Shown: positions 8,857 to 18,800 of the stretch, one piece after another | Position numbering within the stretch: position 1 is the stretch's first letter | Layout of the letters: the number at the start of each line of letters is the position of its first letter | NCBI RefSeq assembly: GCF_900091525.1 | Contig: NZ_FMCU01000003.1 | Coordinates: 124,001 to 188,000 of the forward strand | Reading direction: 5' to 3' | Origin: Micromonospora matsumotoense | GTDB taxonomy: Bacteria > Actinomycetota > Actinomycetes > Mycobacteriales > Micromonosporaceae | Length of the DNA: 64,000 bases | Position numbers and translations under genes: made by a program | Notes under the pieces: generated by a model | What the model saw: only the letters and a program-made list of their open reading frames with translations | The model's database searches: none | What the model was told of the DNA's origin: nothing

Positions 8857-9327
8857 ATGCGACGTGTCCTCGCGATCGCCGTCCTGGTGGCGGCCCTGGC
8901 CGGTTGTTCCTCCGGCACGTCCGCGCCGGAGCCGAAGCCGACGCCGGTGGCGCAGGTCGTCACGTTCTCCGTCGAGGTGGTCGGCGGCGGGGGCGGGTTC
9001 TTCGGGCTCTCGGTCTCCTGGGGGCACAGTGCGCTGGCGAATCAACAGGCCAAGAGCCCGACCTGGGCCTGGGCCCACTCGCTGACCCTCCGCTACCCCG
9101 ACGTCGCGCAGGTGTGGGTGTCGGCGGCACCGGAGGCCCGGCCGGGGACCGAATCGCTGGCGTACGTCAACGGCGCACCGATGGTGCACTGCACCGTCCT
9201 GATCAACGACCGGATCGTCGCGGAGCAGACCAACGCCTCACCGTCGTGCACCGCGAACCTGTCGGCCACCCCACCGGTCGGGAAGAGTCCCACCCCCGCA
9301 CGGACGTCCACCGGCACCGCAGGCTGA
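8857..9327 (+). CDS. Small secreted lipoprotein of unknown function
   Basis: The product has 156 residues with a type II signal peptide: a basic MRR start, hydrophobic core and lipobox LAGC with the lipidated Cys at residue 17. The mature part begins with a Ser/Pro-rich spacer and has a central segment with QVVTFSVEVVGGGGGFFGLSVSWG and two cysteines (HCTV, SCTA) that could pair. It resembles the small extracellular domains sometimes called MmpS-like, but I cannot assign it. GAGGAGG lies 5 bp before ATG. It is divergent from the SseB-like gene and stands between T7SS-associated operons; its role is unknown. Confidence 0.75.
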   Translation: MRRVLAIAVLVAALAGCSSGTSAPEPKPTPVAQVVTFSVEVVGGGGGFFGLSVSWGHSALANQQAKSPTWAWAHSLTLRYPDVAQVWVSAAPEARPGTESLAYVNGAPMVHCTVLINDRIVAEQTNASPSCTANLSATPPVGKSPTPARTSTGTAG

Positions 9328-9380
9328 TCCCGTCCGTCCCGCTGAGGTGCCTCGTCCTGCGCGAGCCGGCCGATCGGCAC

Positions 9381-9929
9381 TCAGTCCAGGCGACGCAGCA
9401 CCCCGGCGTACGCGGACCGCACCGCCGCCAGGCGGCCGGCCCGGAACCGGCCCGGTTCACGCTGGTAGACCGCACGGCCCAGCGCCGTCCAGACGGCGGT
9501 GAACGGCACCCGGGCACCACCCGCAGGCACGAACTTCACCACCTCGTCCAGCGCGGCGACCGCTGCCGTCAGCCGTAGCCGACAGCGCCGGCGGTCGACC
9601 TCCGGCAGGCCCGCCACCCCGGCCGGCACCCCCCGGGCGTGGTTCTCGGCGACCCACAGCCACTCGCCGGCGTCGATCAGCCGGGACGGCTCCGTGCCGC
9701 CGTACCGGAAGCCCTGCTCGACCTCGACGGGCCCGGCGGGCAGCCGGAACAGGAACTCCCGGGTCGTGCCGCACCCCTCGCACGGGCCGGCGTAGCGGCG
9801 GGCCAGCTCGCCGTCGGGCAGGGTGAGCACCGTCGCGCCGCGCGGGAACCGCCCCTGCCCGCAGCCACACGGTTGCAGGTCCATGTAGAGGTGGGCCTCG
9901 TGGGCGGAGCGCGCGACCAGCGGTGTCAC
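9381..9929 (-). CDS. Cys-rich protein of unknown function, paralogue of the next gene (copy B)
   Basis: The 182-residue product is a divergent tandem copy of the protein encoded at 9926-10486. Both start with a T-x-x-E-A-(H/D)-L-Y-(M/L)-(D/E)-L motif, then a Cys cluster (QPCGCGQ here), then a C-x-x-C knuckle (GPCEGCGTTREFLFRLP), an E-x-S-x-L-I/L-D-A/P-G-E-W motif and a REPGRFR(A/R)xR(L/I) C-terminal signature. The cysteines suggest one small zinc ribbon. GTG at 9929 overlaps the upstream stop (GTGA) and aligns with the start of copy A; GTG 9941 is possible. Position behind a polymorphic-toxin gene suggests an immunity or accessory role, but I do not recognise the family. Confidence 0.72.
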   Translation of the reverse strand: MTPLVARSAHEAHLYMDLQPCGCGQGRFPRGATVLTLPDGELARRYAGPCEGCGTTREFLFRLPAGPVEVEQGFRYGGTEPSRLIDAGEWLWVAENHARGVPAGVAGLPEVDRRRCRLRLTAAVAALDEVVKFVPAGGARVPFTAVWTALGRAVYQREPGRFRAGRLAAVRSAYAGVLRRLD

Positions 9930-10486
9930 GACGGGCTCCACGGCATGTGGTCCAGATGGAAGTCCCGGACGACCTCGATGCGGCGGCGGCGGAACCGTCC
10001 CGGCTCACGGTCGTAGACCGCCCGTCCCCGGGTCGACCAGAACGCCGCCGCCGGCACCGCGTCGCCGCCATCGGGCAGGAACTTGCCGATCTCCTCCCAC
10101 GCGGCCACGGCGGTCCAGCGCAGGCCCGCCGCCTCGGCGTCGTCACCCTGCCGCTCGGCCACCTCCGCCGCCTCCCCGCACCAGTCGGCGACCAGCGACC
10201 ACTCACCGGGGTCGAGCAGGGCGGAGGGCTGCGGACCGCCGAACCGGGTGGTGGGGTGCGGGCCGGCATCGGCGGGCGTCGTCCGCCCGTCGGGCAGCGC
10301 GAAGACGAACTCGCGTTGCTCCTGGCACTCGACGCACCGACCAGAGTACCGGTAGGCCGGTCGGCTCCCCTGCGCCGTCGCCGTCCCGGTCCAGGTGGCC
10401 TCCATCGACCCGCACCGGGCACACGGGTGCAGCTCCAGGTAGAGATCGGCTTCGTCCCGGGTCCGGACGGCGGGCAGCAGGCTCAT
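9926..10486 (-). CDS. Cys-rich protein of unknown function (copy A)
   Basis: The product has 186 residues, starting MSLLPAVRTRDEADLYLELH. Two Cys pairs, HPCARCG near residue 22 and GRCVECQ near 54, are spaced as in a zinc ribbon, followed by EFVFALPDGR. A helical second half contains LLDPGEWSLVADWC and GRAVYDREPGRFRRRRIEVV. The ATG overlaps the stop of the preceding small gene (ATGA) and its own stop overlaps the next start (GTGA), so three genes are translated as a coupled set. It is paralogous to copy B. Family unknown; an immunity-type role is an inference from context only. Confidence 0.75.
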   Translation of the reverse strand: MSLLPAVRTRDEADLYLELHPCARCGSMEATWTGTATAQGSRPAYRYSGRCVECQEQREFVFALPDGRTTPADAGPHPTTRFGGPQPSALLDPGEWSLVADWCGEAAEVAERQGDDAEAAGLRWTAVAAWEEIGKFLPDGGDAVPAAAFWSTRGRAVYDREPGRFRRRRIEVVRDFHLDHMPWSPS

Positions 10487-10713
10487 TCGACGTCCCGGTA
10501 GTGGCCGGTGTCCGGGTCGAGGCCCATGATCTCCCGGGCCCGGCGCATGTATTCGCGCTGCGCCTGCGCCGACGGCGACCGGCGGTGGGTCGAGTCGGCA
10601 CCCTCGGGGGTGAAGTCGACATCGTCCACCTGGTGCGTGGCCTGCCACCCGGCGTGCAGTTCGGCCAACTCCCGCAGCCGGCGTTGCCGCTCCGGATCGA
10701 CGTTCATCGCCAT
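10483..10713 (-). CDS. Small charged helical protein of unknown function
   Basis: The 76-residue product (MAMNVDPERQRRLRELAEL) is rich in Arg, Glu and Asp, predicted helical at both ends with a central DDVDFTPEGADS loop. ATG 10713 is chosen because GGAGG lies 8 bp upstream; the frame is open to 10815 but without support. Its stop overlaps the start of copy A by 4 bp. No family is recognised. It heads the coupled three-gene set 10713-9381 downstream of the toxin cluster. Confidence 0.65.
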   Translation of the reverse strand: MAMNVDPERQRRLRELAELHAGWQATHQVDDVDFTPEGADSTHRRSPSAQAQREYMRRAREIMGLDPDTGHYRDVE

Positions 10714-10821
10714 CTGGTCACCTCCGGACACCGGCCGCCGGCGGACGAACCGCTCGCCCGGACCGGCGATTGTGGCTGGTCTCTCCTGACCGGTACGCCG
10801 CGCGTGCGACACCACGACCCG

Positions 10822-11484
10822 TCACGGCAGCGGACGCTCCACCCGCTCGGCGACGGTCTCCCGGACCCAGGTCGCCGCCCGGTCCGGCCCGCCCGTCACC
10901 GTCCACCGGTACACGTCGACCGCGGAGCGGATCTCCAACAGGTAGTGGTTGTGCGAGAAGAACCGCAGGGTCCAACCCCCGTCCGGGCCCGGCACGAACG
11001 TCGGGGGCGTCACCGCCGGAGCGTCCGGCACCGCCAGCACCCGGGCGAAGTGGTCGGGATCGTGGACCAACCAGCCGGCGCGGACACCCTCGGTCACCGA
11101 GAAGGGGTGTACCACCGGGCCGTCGATCTCCCACGCCGAGTACAGCTCACCGAGCAGCTCCGCGTAGGCCAGCGGGTCCAGCCCGGCGCCCACCCGACGG
11201 CCCAGGTCGGCCATCACCTCGGGCCGGTTGAGGTGCAGCGTCCCGCCCGACGCGGTGAGGAGCAGGCCGTGGATGACGAACATCGGCTGCCGCGCCGCCA
11301 CCACCCGGACCGCGTCGGCCACCCACTCCGCGTCGGCCACCGCCCACTGCGCCGGGCGGGCCAGATAGCGCAGGCGGGTGGTCCGCACGGTCACCGACTC
11401 CGGACCGACCCACACCCGCTCGGTGGATTCGCCCGGGTCCAGCACCCACCGCTGGAGCGCCTCGGTCGTCCGCTCCGTGTCCAC
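10822..11484 (-). CDS. Hypothetical protein downstream of toxin cluster
   Basis: About 220 residues from GTG 11484, which has GGGGAGG 6 bp upstream; GTG 11502 is the alternative. The protein is an alpha/beta mix with many Trp and Tyr residues (RVWVGPESVTVRTTRLRYLA, LHLNRPEVMADLG, WTLRFFSHNHYLLEIR, VYRWTVTGG). It has no signal peptide or membrane segment, so it is cytosolic. I do not recognise the family. It lies on the same strand and between likely immunity genes, and may belong to the same accessory set. Confidence 0.65.
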   Translation of the reverse strand: MDTERTTEALQRWVLDPGESTERVWVGPESVTVRTTRLRYLARPAQWAVADAEWVADAVRVVAARQPMFVIHGLLLTASGGTLHLNRPEVMADLGRRVGAGLDPLAYAELLGELYSAWEIDGPVVHPFSVTEGVRAGWLVHDPDHFARVLAVPDAPAVTPPTFVPGPDGGWTLRFFSHNHYLLEIRSAVDVYRWTVTGGPDRAATWVRETVAERVERPLP

Positions 11485-11551
11485 CAGCAACCTCCCCGTC
11501 ACGGCCGTCGGCGCACGTCATCCTGCCACAGTGGGACGCCCCGCCGCCGCA

Positions 11552-12097
11552 TCAGCCGGCCGCGCCGGGGTACGCCCGGGCCTGTGCCAACTGCTCGTAC
11601 ACCTCGGGTGCGAACCGCTTGCGCCGCAACGGTCGACTGCGGACGGCGAACGCGTCGGCGAAGCCCCCGGGGTCGTCGCGGTGCACGGCGCGCAGGTGCA
11701 CGTGCCCGTCCGGCAGACCCGGCAGCAGGGCACCCGTCGGATAGGGCCAGGGGCCGCCCATCCGGTCGTGCGAGGCCAGCGCGGCGCAGCGCCCCGTACC
11801 CATCCGCTGCCGCACCGCCGACTCCACCCAGTGGTCGAAGTGCTCGGCGTAGCCGTTCTCGCGGTACAACCCGTCGAGGTCGACCCGCTCCACCCGGATG
11901 TCGGTGCCGTCGGCACCGAGGGTCAACCAGAGCACCGGCACCGACAACACCGACGACCAGCGGGTGGACACCTCTTCGATGGTCCGCTCCACGATCCGGA
12001 GGTAGTCGGACCGCACCGGATCGGGTAACCGCTCCAGGCTCTTCAGACGGGCACTGACCACCGGCCAACTGTCGTCCCCGGACGACGACCACGTCAA
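11552..12097 (-). CDS. Hypothetical protein in toxin-accessory set
   Basis: About 181 residues in the frame that includes LKSLERLPDPVRSDYLRIVE, EEVSTRWSSVLSVPVLWLTL and HFDHWVESAVRQRMGTGRCA. The frame is open far upstream but that part reads as an out-of-frame shadow of the preceding gene, so the true start lies just after 12114. TTG at 12097 is my best guess and GTG at 12061 the alternative; neither has a strong ribosome site. It is a cytosolic protein of unknown family, on the same strand and 16 bp after the preceding gene, so it is probably co-transcribed with the giant toxin frame. Confidence 0.6.
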   Translation of the reverse strand: MTWSSSGDDSWPVVSARLKSLERLPDPVRSDYLRIVERTIEEVSTRWSSVLSVPVLWLTLGADGTDIRVERVDLDGLYRENGYAEHFDHWVESAVRQRMGTGRCAALASHDRMGGPWPYPTGALLPGLPDGHVHLRAVHRDDPGGFADAFAVRSRPLRRKRFAPEVYEQLAQARAYPGAAG

Positions 12098-12113
12098 CCG
12101 GGCACCTGACCGG

Positions 12114-12884
12114 TCAGCCCCGCTCGGGTACGGCCGCCGGGGGTGTCCACAGCAGGGCCGCCCCCGCCAGCGCCGCCCGATGGTACGGCGGCAGCGGCTC
12201 ACCGGCCCAGAACGTCTCCACCTGCGGCGCCTGCTCACCCTTGTCGGCAAGGGCACGCTGCGCGTCGTGGGTGATGTCCCAGGCCCGCACCCCGGGGCCC
12301 AACTCCGCAAGACAGACCCGCCGTTGCGCCGGTGGACTCTCGGCGTCCAGCCGCCAGGCCCGCCAGATCCTCCGGACACCCGGATGGCGGGAGACATTGT
12401 CCATCCACCGGTCGTCGATCCGGTCGGTCAACTCGTACGCCAGATCGGCGAGCTGACCGAGCCGGGCGGGCAGCACGGTGAGATCCTCCGGGTCCCCGCC
12501 ACCGGTCAGATCCAACGGGACCGGCAGCCGGTCCCCGGCCCGTTCGGCCACCGCCGTCGGCACCGGCAGGAAACGGAAGGCACCGAGCGGGGGCACCTCG
12601 TCGGCGACCGGTATCTCGTCGTACCGCTCGGGCTCACCGCCCGGCACCCCCAGGGCGAGCAGGATCCGCGCGAGCAACTCCTTGTCGGCGGCGGGCACCG
12701 CCACGGCGTACTGCACGGTCGCCACCGACACCGCATCCGGGAGGTGCCGCAGGTCCCCGTTGCCGAGGAACTCCCGTAGCTGGGCCACCACCTCGTCCGG
12801 AAGCCGCCCCGCCAACCGCAACAGCATCCGGTGCACGGCGGCGAACAGGTCGTCCGCCTCGTCCCATACCGGGTCTTCGTTCAC
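12114..12884 (-). CDS. Probable immunity-type protein coupled to the giant toxin gene
   Basis: The product has 256 residues, acidic and cytosolic, with no signal peptide. GTG at 12884 overlaps the stop of the giant toxin frame (GTGA), so it is translationally coupled to a frame whose last domain looks like an ADP-ribosyltransferase. That position, immediately 3' of a C-terminal toxin domain, is the classical place of a cognate immunity gene. The N-terminus is helical (EADDLFAAVHRMLLRLAGRL), followed by a Leu-rich middle and a Trp/Arg-rich segment (VRRIWRAWRLDAES). I do not recognise a family; the immunity role is inferred from position alone. Confidence 0.7.
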   Translation of the reverse strand: MNEDPVWDEADDLFAAVHRMLLRLAGRLPDEVVAQLREFLGNGDLRHLPDAVSVATVQYAVAVPAADKELLARILLALGVPGGEPERYDEIPVADEVPPLGAFRFLPVPTAVAERAGDRLPVPLDLTGGGDPEDLTVLPARLGQLADLAYELTDRIDDRWMDNVSRHPGVRRIWRAWRLDAESPPAQRRVCLAELGPGVRAWDITHDAQRALADKGEQAPQVETFWAGEPLPPYHRAALAGAALLWTPPAAVPERG

Positions 12885-15800
12885 TGACGCATCTCTTCCA
12901 TGATGATGATTTCGCAGTTGTCCTGGAACTCGGCGGGCAGCTGGGCCCGCACCTGTTCGGCGAGGCCGGGGTCGGCGGTGCGTCGCATCCGCGAGTGCGG
13001 CGGAAAGACCGCCTCCTCGTCCACGGCGAAGGACGAGAACACCGAGATGTCGCGGGCCTGCTGCCCGGTGAGCCGGTAGACCACCAGGATTTTACCGCCC
13101 GCGGCGGGGTTCTCCGCCATGAACCGTACCGCCACGTCGAGGCGGCGGCTCACGCTGAGGAACTCCCGCGCCCGGCCGGTCGGCCACCACGAGTTGCCAT
13201 AGATCGGGGAGTACACCGGGGTGATCCAGTCGCCCCGGTAGGCGAGCACCGGCCGGTCCGGACTGCCGACGGCGGGCAGTTGCATCATCGCGTCGTGGAC
13301 CATGTCCGCATGCCACCGGGTCTCGTCGAAGAGCCGGGGTGACACCGCGCGGAGCAGGCTGGTCAGCTCGCTCCAGGCGGCGTCACGCGCCCGATCGGCG
13401 CTTCGCACCTCGCCGCCGGGGCGGCGCTGCCGTACGGAATCCCCGTCGCTGTGCCGCGCCTGCTCCTCGGCCGCCGCCAGGCGGCGTTGCGCCTGCACCC
13501 ATCGCCCGGCCGGGTCACTGAGCGGCGCCTTGACGGTGAGGTGTCCCGGCCCCTCGTGCACCACGGCACGCAGCATCAGCGGCAACGGCAACGCCTTGGT
13601 GCCGGCGGCGATGTTGCCCAGGTAGTTCCTGACCAGTTCGGCGACCTTACGGTCGAAGACCTCCCGGGTCGGCCGCTCCGCCACCCCACCGGTGAACAGG
13701 TGGGTACGGATCACGTTGTTGATCAGGTAGTGGCTGTGTCGGGTGTAGACGGCCAACGCCATCACGTGCGGCTTCGACAGCCGCTGACCCAGTTCCCGCA
13801 CCGCCGGGGTGTCGGCCGGGTCGAGGCCGTTGCGCCGCAGCCAGCCGGCGAGGTCGGCGTCATGCACCTGGCCGCTCGCCAACTGCGGCCAGAGCCGGTC
13901 CGCGATCGCCGGCACCTTGTGCTGGGTCTCCGAGAAGCCGTGCGGGTCGACGGCATGCTCCAGGTAACGGGCCTCGTGCGGGAACAGCCCGCCGACCGTC
14001 ACCTCGGCCCGCAGCGTGGGCAGGTCGACGTCGGGCAGGCTGCGGTAGAGGTCCACCGCGGTGACGTGGCCGTCGGGTGGGCGCAGCGTCACCCGTGGGA
14101 CCCCGGCGATCTCCGCCCCGCGCAGGATCTCGAAGAGGGAGTGGTCCCGGGCGGGCAGCATCCAGCCCATCAGTCCGCTGAGGAACAGCTCACCCTGGGA
14201 CCGGTCGAGCCCGACGAACCGGGCGGCGGTGAGCATCCGGGCCGTGGTGCCGGAGACGCCGTCGACGACCGGGAAGCCGTCCCGACCCACCCAGCGGGCC
14301 CACGGCCCGTGGTCGGTGTCGTGTGCGGTGATCCCCTCCCGCCACGGCAGCGGGCTGTGCTCGCCGAGCGGATCGCCCCGTTCCCTGGTCACCTGGTCGA
14401 CGTAGGCCCGTTCGAGCCGACCGAGCGGCGCACCCCACCGGGCGTAGTGGTCGGGGGTGTTGGCCAGTGCCGCCTGTTCCTCGGCGGAGCGGGAGCGGCG
14501 GACGTACTGGCTCGCCGTCATCTCGGTCAGGTCCCGCAGGCCGTGCGGCGAATTCCTCGCGACGTTGCCGGTGGCGAAGAAGTCCCGGCCGAACTTCAGC
14601 CTGTCCCGCAGGGTGTCCGGCATCAACCGGTTCACCGTGCCGTCGAGCAGGTCTCCCATCCGGCGGACGGCCGCCACGTCGAGGCCCGCCTCCCGGGCCT
14701 GCTCCCACCGGCCCTCGTCGAGCACCGTCAGCAGGGTGCGGGAGAGGGTGTGCGGGTTCTTCCAGTTGCAGTAGGCCGCGTTGTAGAAGGCGGTCATCGT
14801 CTCGCGCAGGTTTCCCTCGGCCAGCAGCCGGTCGAAGCCGACCGAGGTGCCGACCTGGCCGGCGCTGGCCGGTTCGTCGTCGCGGAAAAAGGCGCCCTCC
14901 ACCCGGGCCACCACCTCGGCACGGGTCTCTCCCGGGTGCGCCGGCCCGGTCAACTCGACCAGGATGTCCCGCATCCGGGTCAGCGCCGTGCGCACCGTGT
15001 CCAGCACCTGCGGGTCGCGGAAGTAGTACGCGCCGAGCCGCTGCTCGAACAGGGTCGCGTCGGCCGACCAGCGGGGGTCGTGCAGGAACCTGGCGAACTC
15101 GAACGGCACCCGGCTGACCAGGGCCGGCCAGGTCGCCGACGCCCGTTCGGCGCGCGTCTGTTCCCGCTCGGCGCGCGTCGGTGCCGGGTCGGTCGCGGCC
15201 GGACCGGGCCCTTCGCGGTCGCGCCCGGCCAGGGACGTCCCGTCCTCCCGGCCACGTCCGGCCAGGTCGACGTCGGCGGGGGTACGGCCGGATGGCCCGT
15301 CGGCACGGACGCGCCCCGGCGGGCCGTCGGTCGGTGGACGGGCCCGCCCGCCCGGTGGGCCCTCCCGGCCCAGCAGCGCGTCCCGGCCGGCATCGCTGAG
15401 CCGCCCGCCGAGCAGCCGCAGCCGGGCCGCCGCACCGGGATCGTCCGGGTGCAGGCCGAGATGGTCGCGCAGGGCCCGCAGTTCGGTGCGGGCGTACGTC
15501 GCCTGCGCCGGGTCGCGCAGCAGGTCGGCCAGCACCTCCACCTCGGCCAGCCGGCCCAGGTCGTGCGGGCTGGGACCGACGCCGTCGGGCAACGCGCCCG
15601 GGGTGAGCGCGTCCGGCGTGAACGGGTCCAGCCCACCGGCGACCCGCTGCCTGATCGCCGCCAGCTCGGCCGCCTCGTGGGCGACGGCCCGCGCCACGGC
15701 GACGTCGGCGGCCCGGTCGGACAGCTCGATCCGCCAGCCGCCCCCGTCCGGTGCGACGGTGCCGTGCGGCAGGTCCCGGCCGTGCGTGTCGACCGGCACC

Positions 15801-18800
15801 GACCGGGCCACCGCGCCGTCGGGCAGGGCGTCCGCCGGAACGGCGGTCAGGTCCAGCCGTACGCCGTGCAGTGGGCTGTCCGCCGGCAACCGGTCCAGGA
15901 GCCGGCGCAACGCCTCGTCGCCGAGTTGGCGTACCAGCTCCGGCGCAGCCACCTCCCGGCCGTACCCGTGGAACTGCGCGTCGGGGACCCGGGCGGCGGT
16001 GACCGGCGGATGGCCCCCTCCGCTGAGCAGGCCGTGGATCGCCGACGGGTCGGGCACCCGGGGCAGCCCGGCGGTGTACGCCGACCGGGGGTGCAGCGGA
16101 CCGGTGTCGCTGATCGACTTGACGCCCTTCCAGTCCGCGCCGAGCAGGGCCCGCTTGCCGATCCAGGAGGCGTCCCGCCCCCGGTGGTGCTCCCCCCAGC
16201 CGGCCTGGCTGATCTCGAACGGCGTCGGGTACCGGCCGCTGCCGAAGGGGTGGCTGCGGGCCCGGTCCAGGATCTCCCGTCCCGCCTCCCGCTGCCGGTA
16301 CGCCTCGCTGAGCACCTGCTCCGGATCGGATGTGCCGTAGCGCGTCCGGAGCCGGTCGACCTCGACGGGGCCGTCGCCGTCGGCCGCGCGGCGGGCCAGC
16401 GCGATGTCGACGTCGACCGCGCGCAGCTCACCCCGGAGCCGGTCGAGCACGCCGTCGGCCCGGTGCCCGGTGTTCGGCGCCCAGTCGAACCCGTCGCGTG
16501 CCCACGCGTACCCGCCGACGGTGGAGGCGGCGTGCAGCTCGACCCGCTCGACGCCGGAGTACCGGTACCAGTCGGTGAGGTGGCCGTTCCACTCCCGGGC
16601 GAAGCCCTGCCCCTGGACCCGCTCGCTGAGCCGCAGCGAGACGTGTTCGACGAAGAGGCTGCCGTCGTGGTCGCGGTGGAAGGCCCGCACCACCCGACCG
16701 ACGTGCACGCCGTCCGGATCGTGCACGGCGGCCCGGACGACGACCTCGTTGCGGTGCACACTGACGCTGTACGGATCGTCCAGGTCCACCCGGATCCGCA
16801 GCCCGGCGAACTCGCGCCCGTCCAACTGGTCGGCGAACTCCCGGCGGACGGCCCCGCCCCAGGCGTCGGCCTCCTCCCGGCTGCCGGGGATCAGCTCGTC
16901 GAGTGAGGGACGCCGGTCTTCCTGCCGCCACGGCGGGTCGGACCAGATCTCGTCGTTGCGGGCATGCTCCCGCCCGTCGGGCGGTGCCGCCCCGCCCGCC
17001 TGCGGCACCTGCTCCAGCTCGTGCACGGGGTAGCCGCGTCGGGCCAGGTCGGCGTCGAGCCGGTGGAGGTCTTCCCGGAGCCGGGCCTGGTCGATCGGGT
17101 CGGTCGCCGCCCGCAGTTCGTCGACGACGCACCGGCGCTCGGTCAGCCCGAGCAGGGTCCGGCCGTCCGGAGCCACCGCGTCGATCGCCCCGCGCCCCGC
17201 ACCCGGCCGGCCCGTGGAACGGTCCGGCTCCGGAGCAGGCCAGCCCGGTTCCGGCGGCCTCGCCTGGTGGTCCACGGCCCGCTCCGGCGCCGCCCACCGG
17301 CCGGCGGCCCCCTCGCCCGGTCGCGGCGTCCCCGCTTCAGGGGTGACCGGCCGGGGTGCCGCTCCCCGCTCCGGTGCGCCCGGGGTCGGGTCGGCACCGC
17401 CGAGGAGACCGGTGATCCGGTGCAGGGCCCGACCCAGCACCCCTGGGCGACGCTCCGGCCCCGGCTGTGCCGACTGTCGGTCCGCCGGTCCGCCGTCGCG
17501 TGGTGGCCCCCACTCGGCGAGCGGTGGCGCACCGGGCTCGGAGCGGGGTGGGGCCGACACGTCCGGGGCCGCCGGCCGGTCGAGGAGCGCGGGCAGCGAC
17601 CGTCCCGACTGCTCCTGCCCGATCGCGTCGAGGTCGAGGCCGTGCCGGGCGGCGATCTCCCGGCTCAGCGGGCCGTGGAAGGTGCCGCCACGACGCTCAC
17701 CGGGGATCGGGTGGTTCGCCTCGGCGATCGCCAGTCGGGCGCGTTCCACGATCTGCGCGACAGGTTGGTCGACCGCCCGGTCGAGCAACTCCCGGGGCAG
17801 GACGGCCCGCTCGGCCGGATCGAGCACGTACCGGTCGAGGACGTAGTCCCGCATCTGCTGCGGGGTCCAGTCGGCCATCTCCTGGTAGGCGTCACTGCGG
17901 GGTAGGCGCGGGTCGCCTCCGTGGTCGGCGACGCGGAAGCCGGCCAGCCCCCGGAGGAAGTGCTGCTGGACGGCGAACGCCTGGAACTCGCCTTCGAACC
18001 GGAACGGCACCAGCACCTGCGCGGAGATGTCGTCGCCGTAGCGCCCCTCGGCGACTCCCTGGGCCAGCACGTCGCCCACCACGTCGGGGCTGGGCTGGAG
18101 CCGGTGCATGCTCTCGTGCACGACGGTCGCGGCGACCGCGCTGATCGGTCGGTTGGTGGCGCCGTCGCGGGGGTCGACATAGAGGATCTCGGTCCGGGTG
18201 TCGAAGCCACCGCGCGCCGGCCCGCCGATCCAGGCGTTCAGCTCCGGGTCGCGCAGCTCCGGTGGGAGCAGCGCCTCGACGCTCGCCGGGTCCTTGGGGA
18301 TCAGCCGTTCGAAGGTGCCGGCCGCGTGCCGCTCGAACGCCGGCCCGAGCACGTCGCCGATCTTCGCCACCGCGATCGCCTGGTCGATGACGTGGAACCG
18401 GTGGGTGACCGGGTCCACGCTGACCACCCGGTGGGCCATCTCGACGGAGTGCAGCGGGTCCACCCCGTCCAGGTCCCGCCAGCCCGGGTCGGCGTGTTCC
18501 CCGCCCCGGGAGAAGTCCCGCCAGTCGCGGTACCGGTCGGCGTACCCGTCGACCGCCCGGCTCAGCGCGCGTACCTCCCGGACGACGTCACCGAGCGGGC
18601 CGCCGTCGCGGGCCCGGTCGGCGGCCAACTGCAACCGGTCGGCCTGCCGCCCGACCGCGTCGAGGTCGGCGAGCCGGGCGGCCACCGCCGCCTCCGGGTA
18701 CCGGGCGAGCAGGTTCTCCTTCGCCCTGCCCACCAGCTCGTGCACCTGCTCGGGCAGCTCCGCGCCGGTCCTGGTCCGGTGCGCGGGGAAGTTGCTGCTG

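Noticed and set aside
12881-12884. Programmed frameshift at the giant toxin stop
   Set aside because: The overlap is a plain GTGA stop-start; no slippery run or downstream structure is evident.
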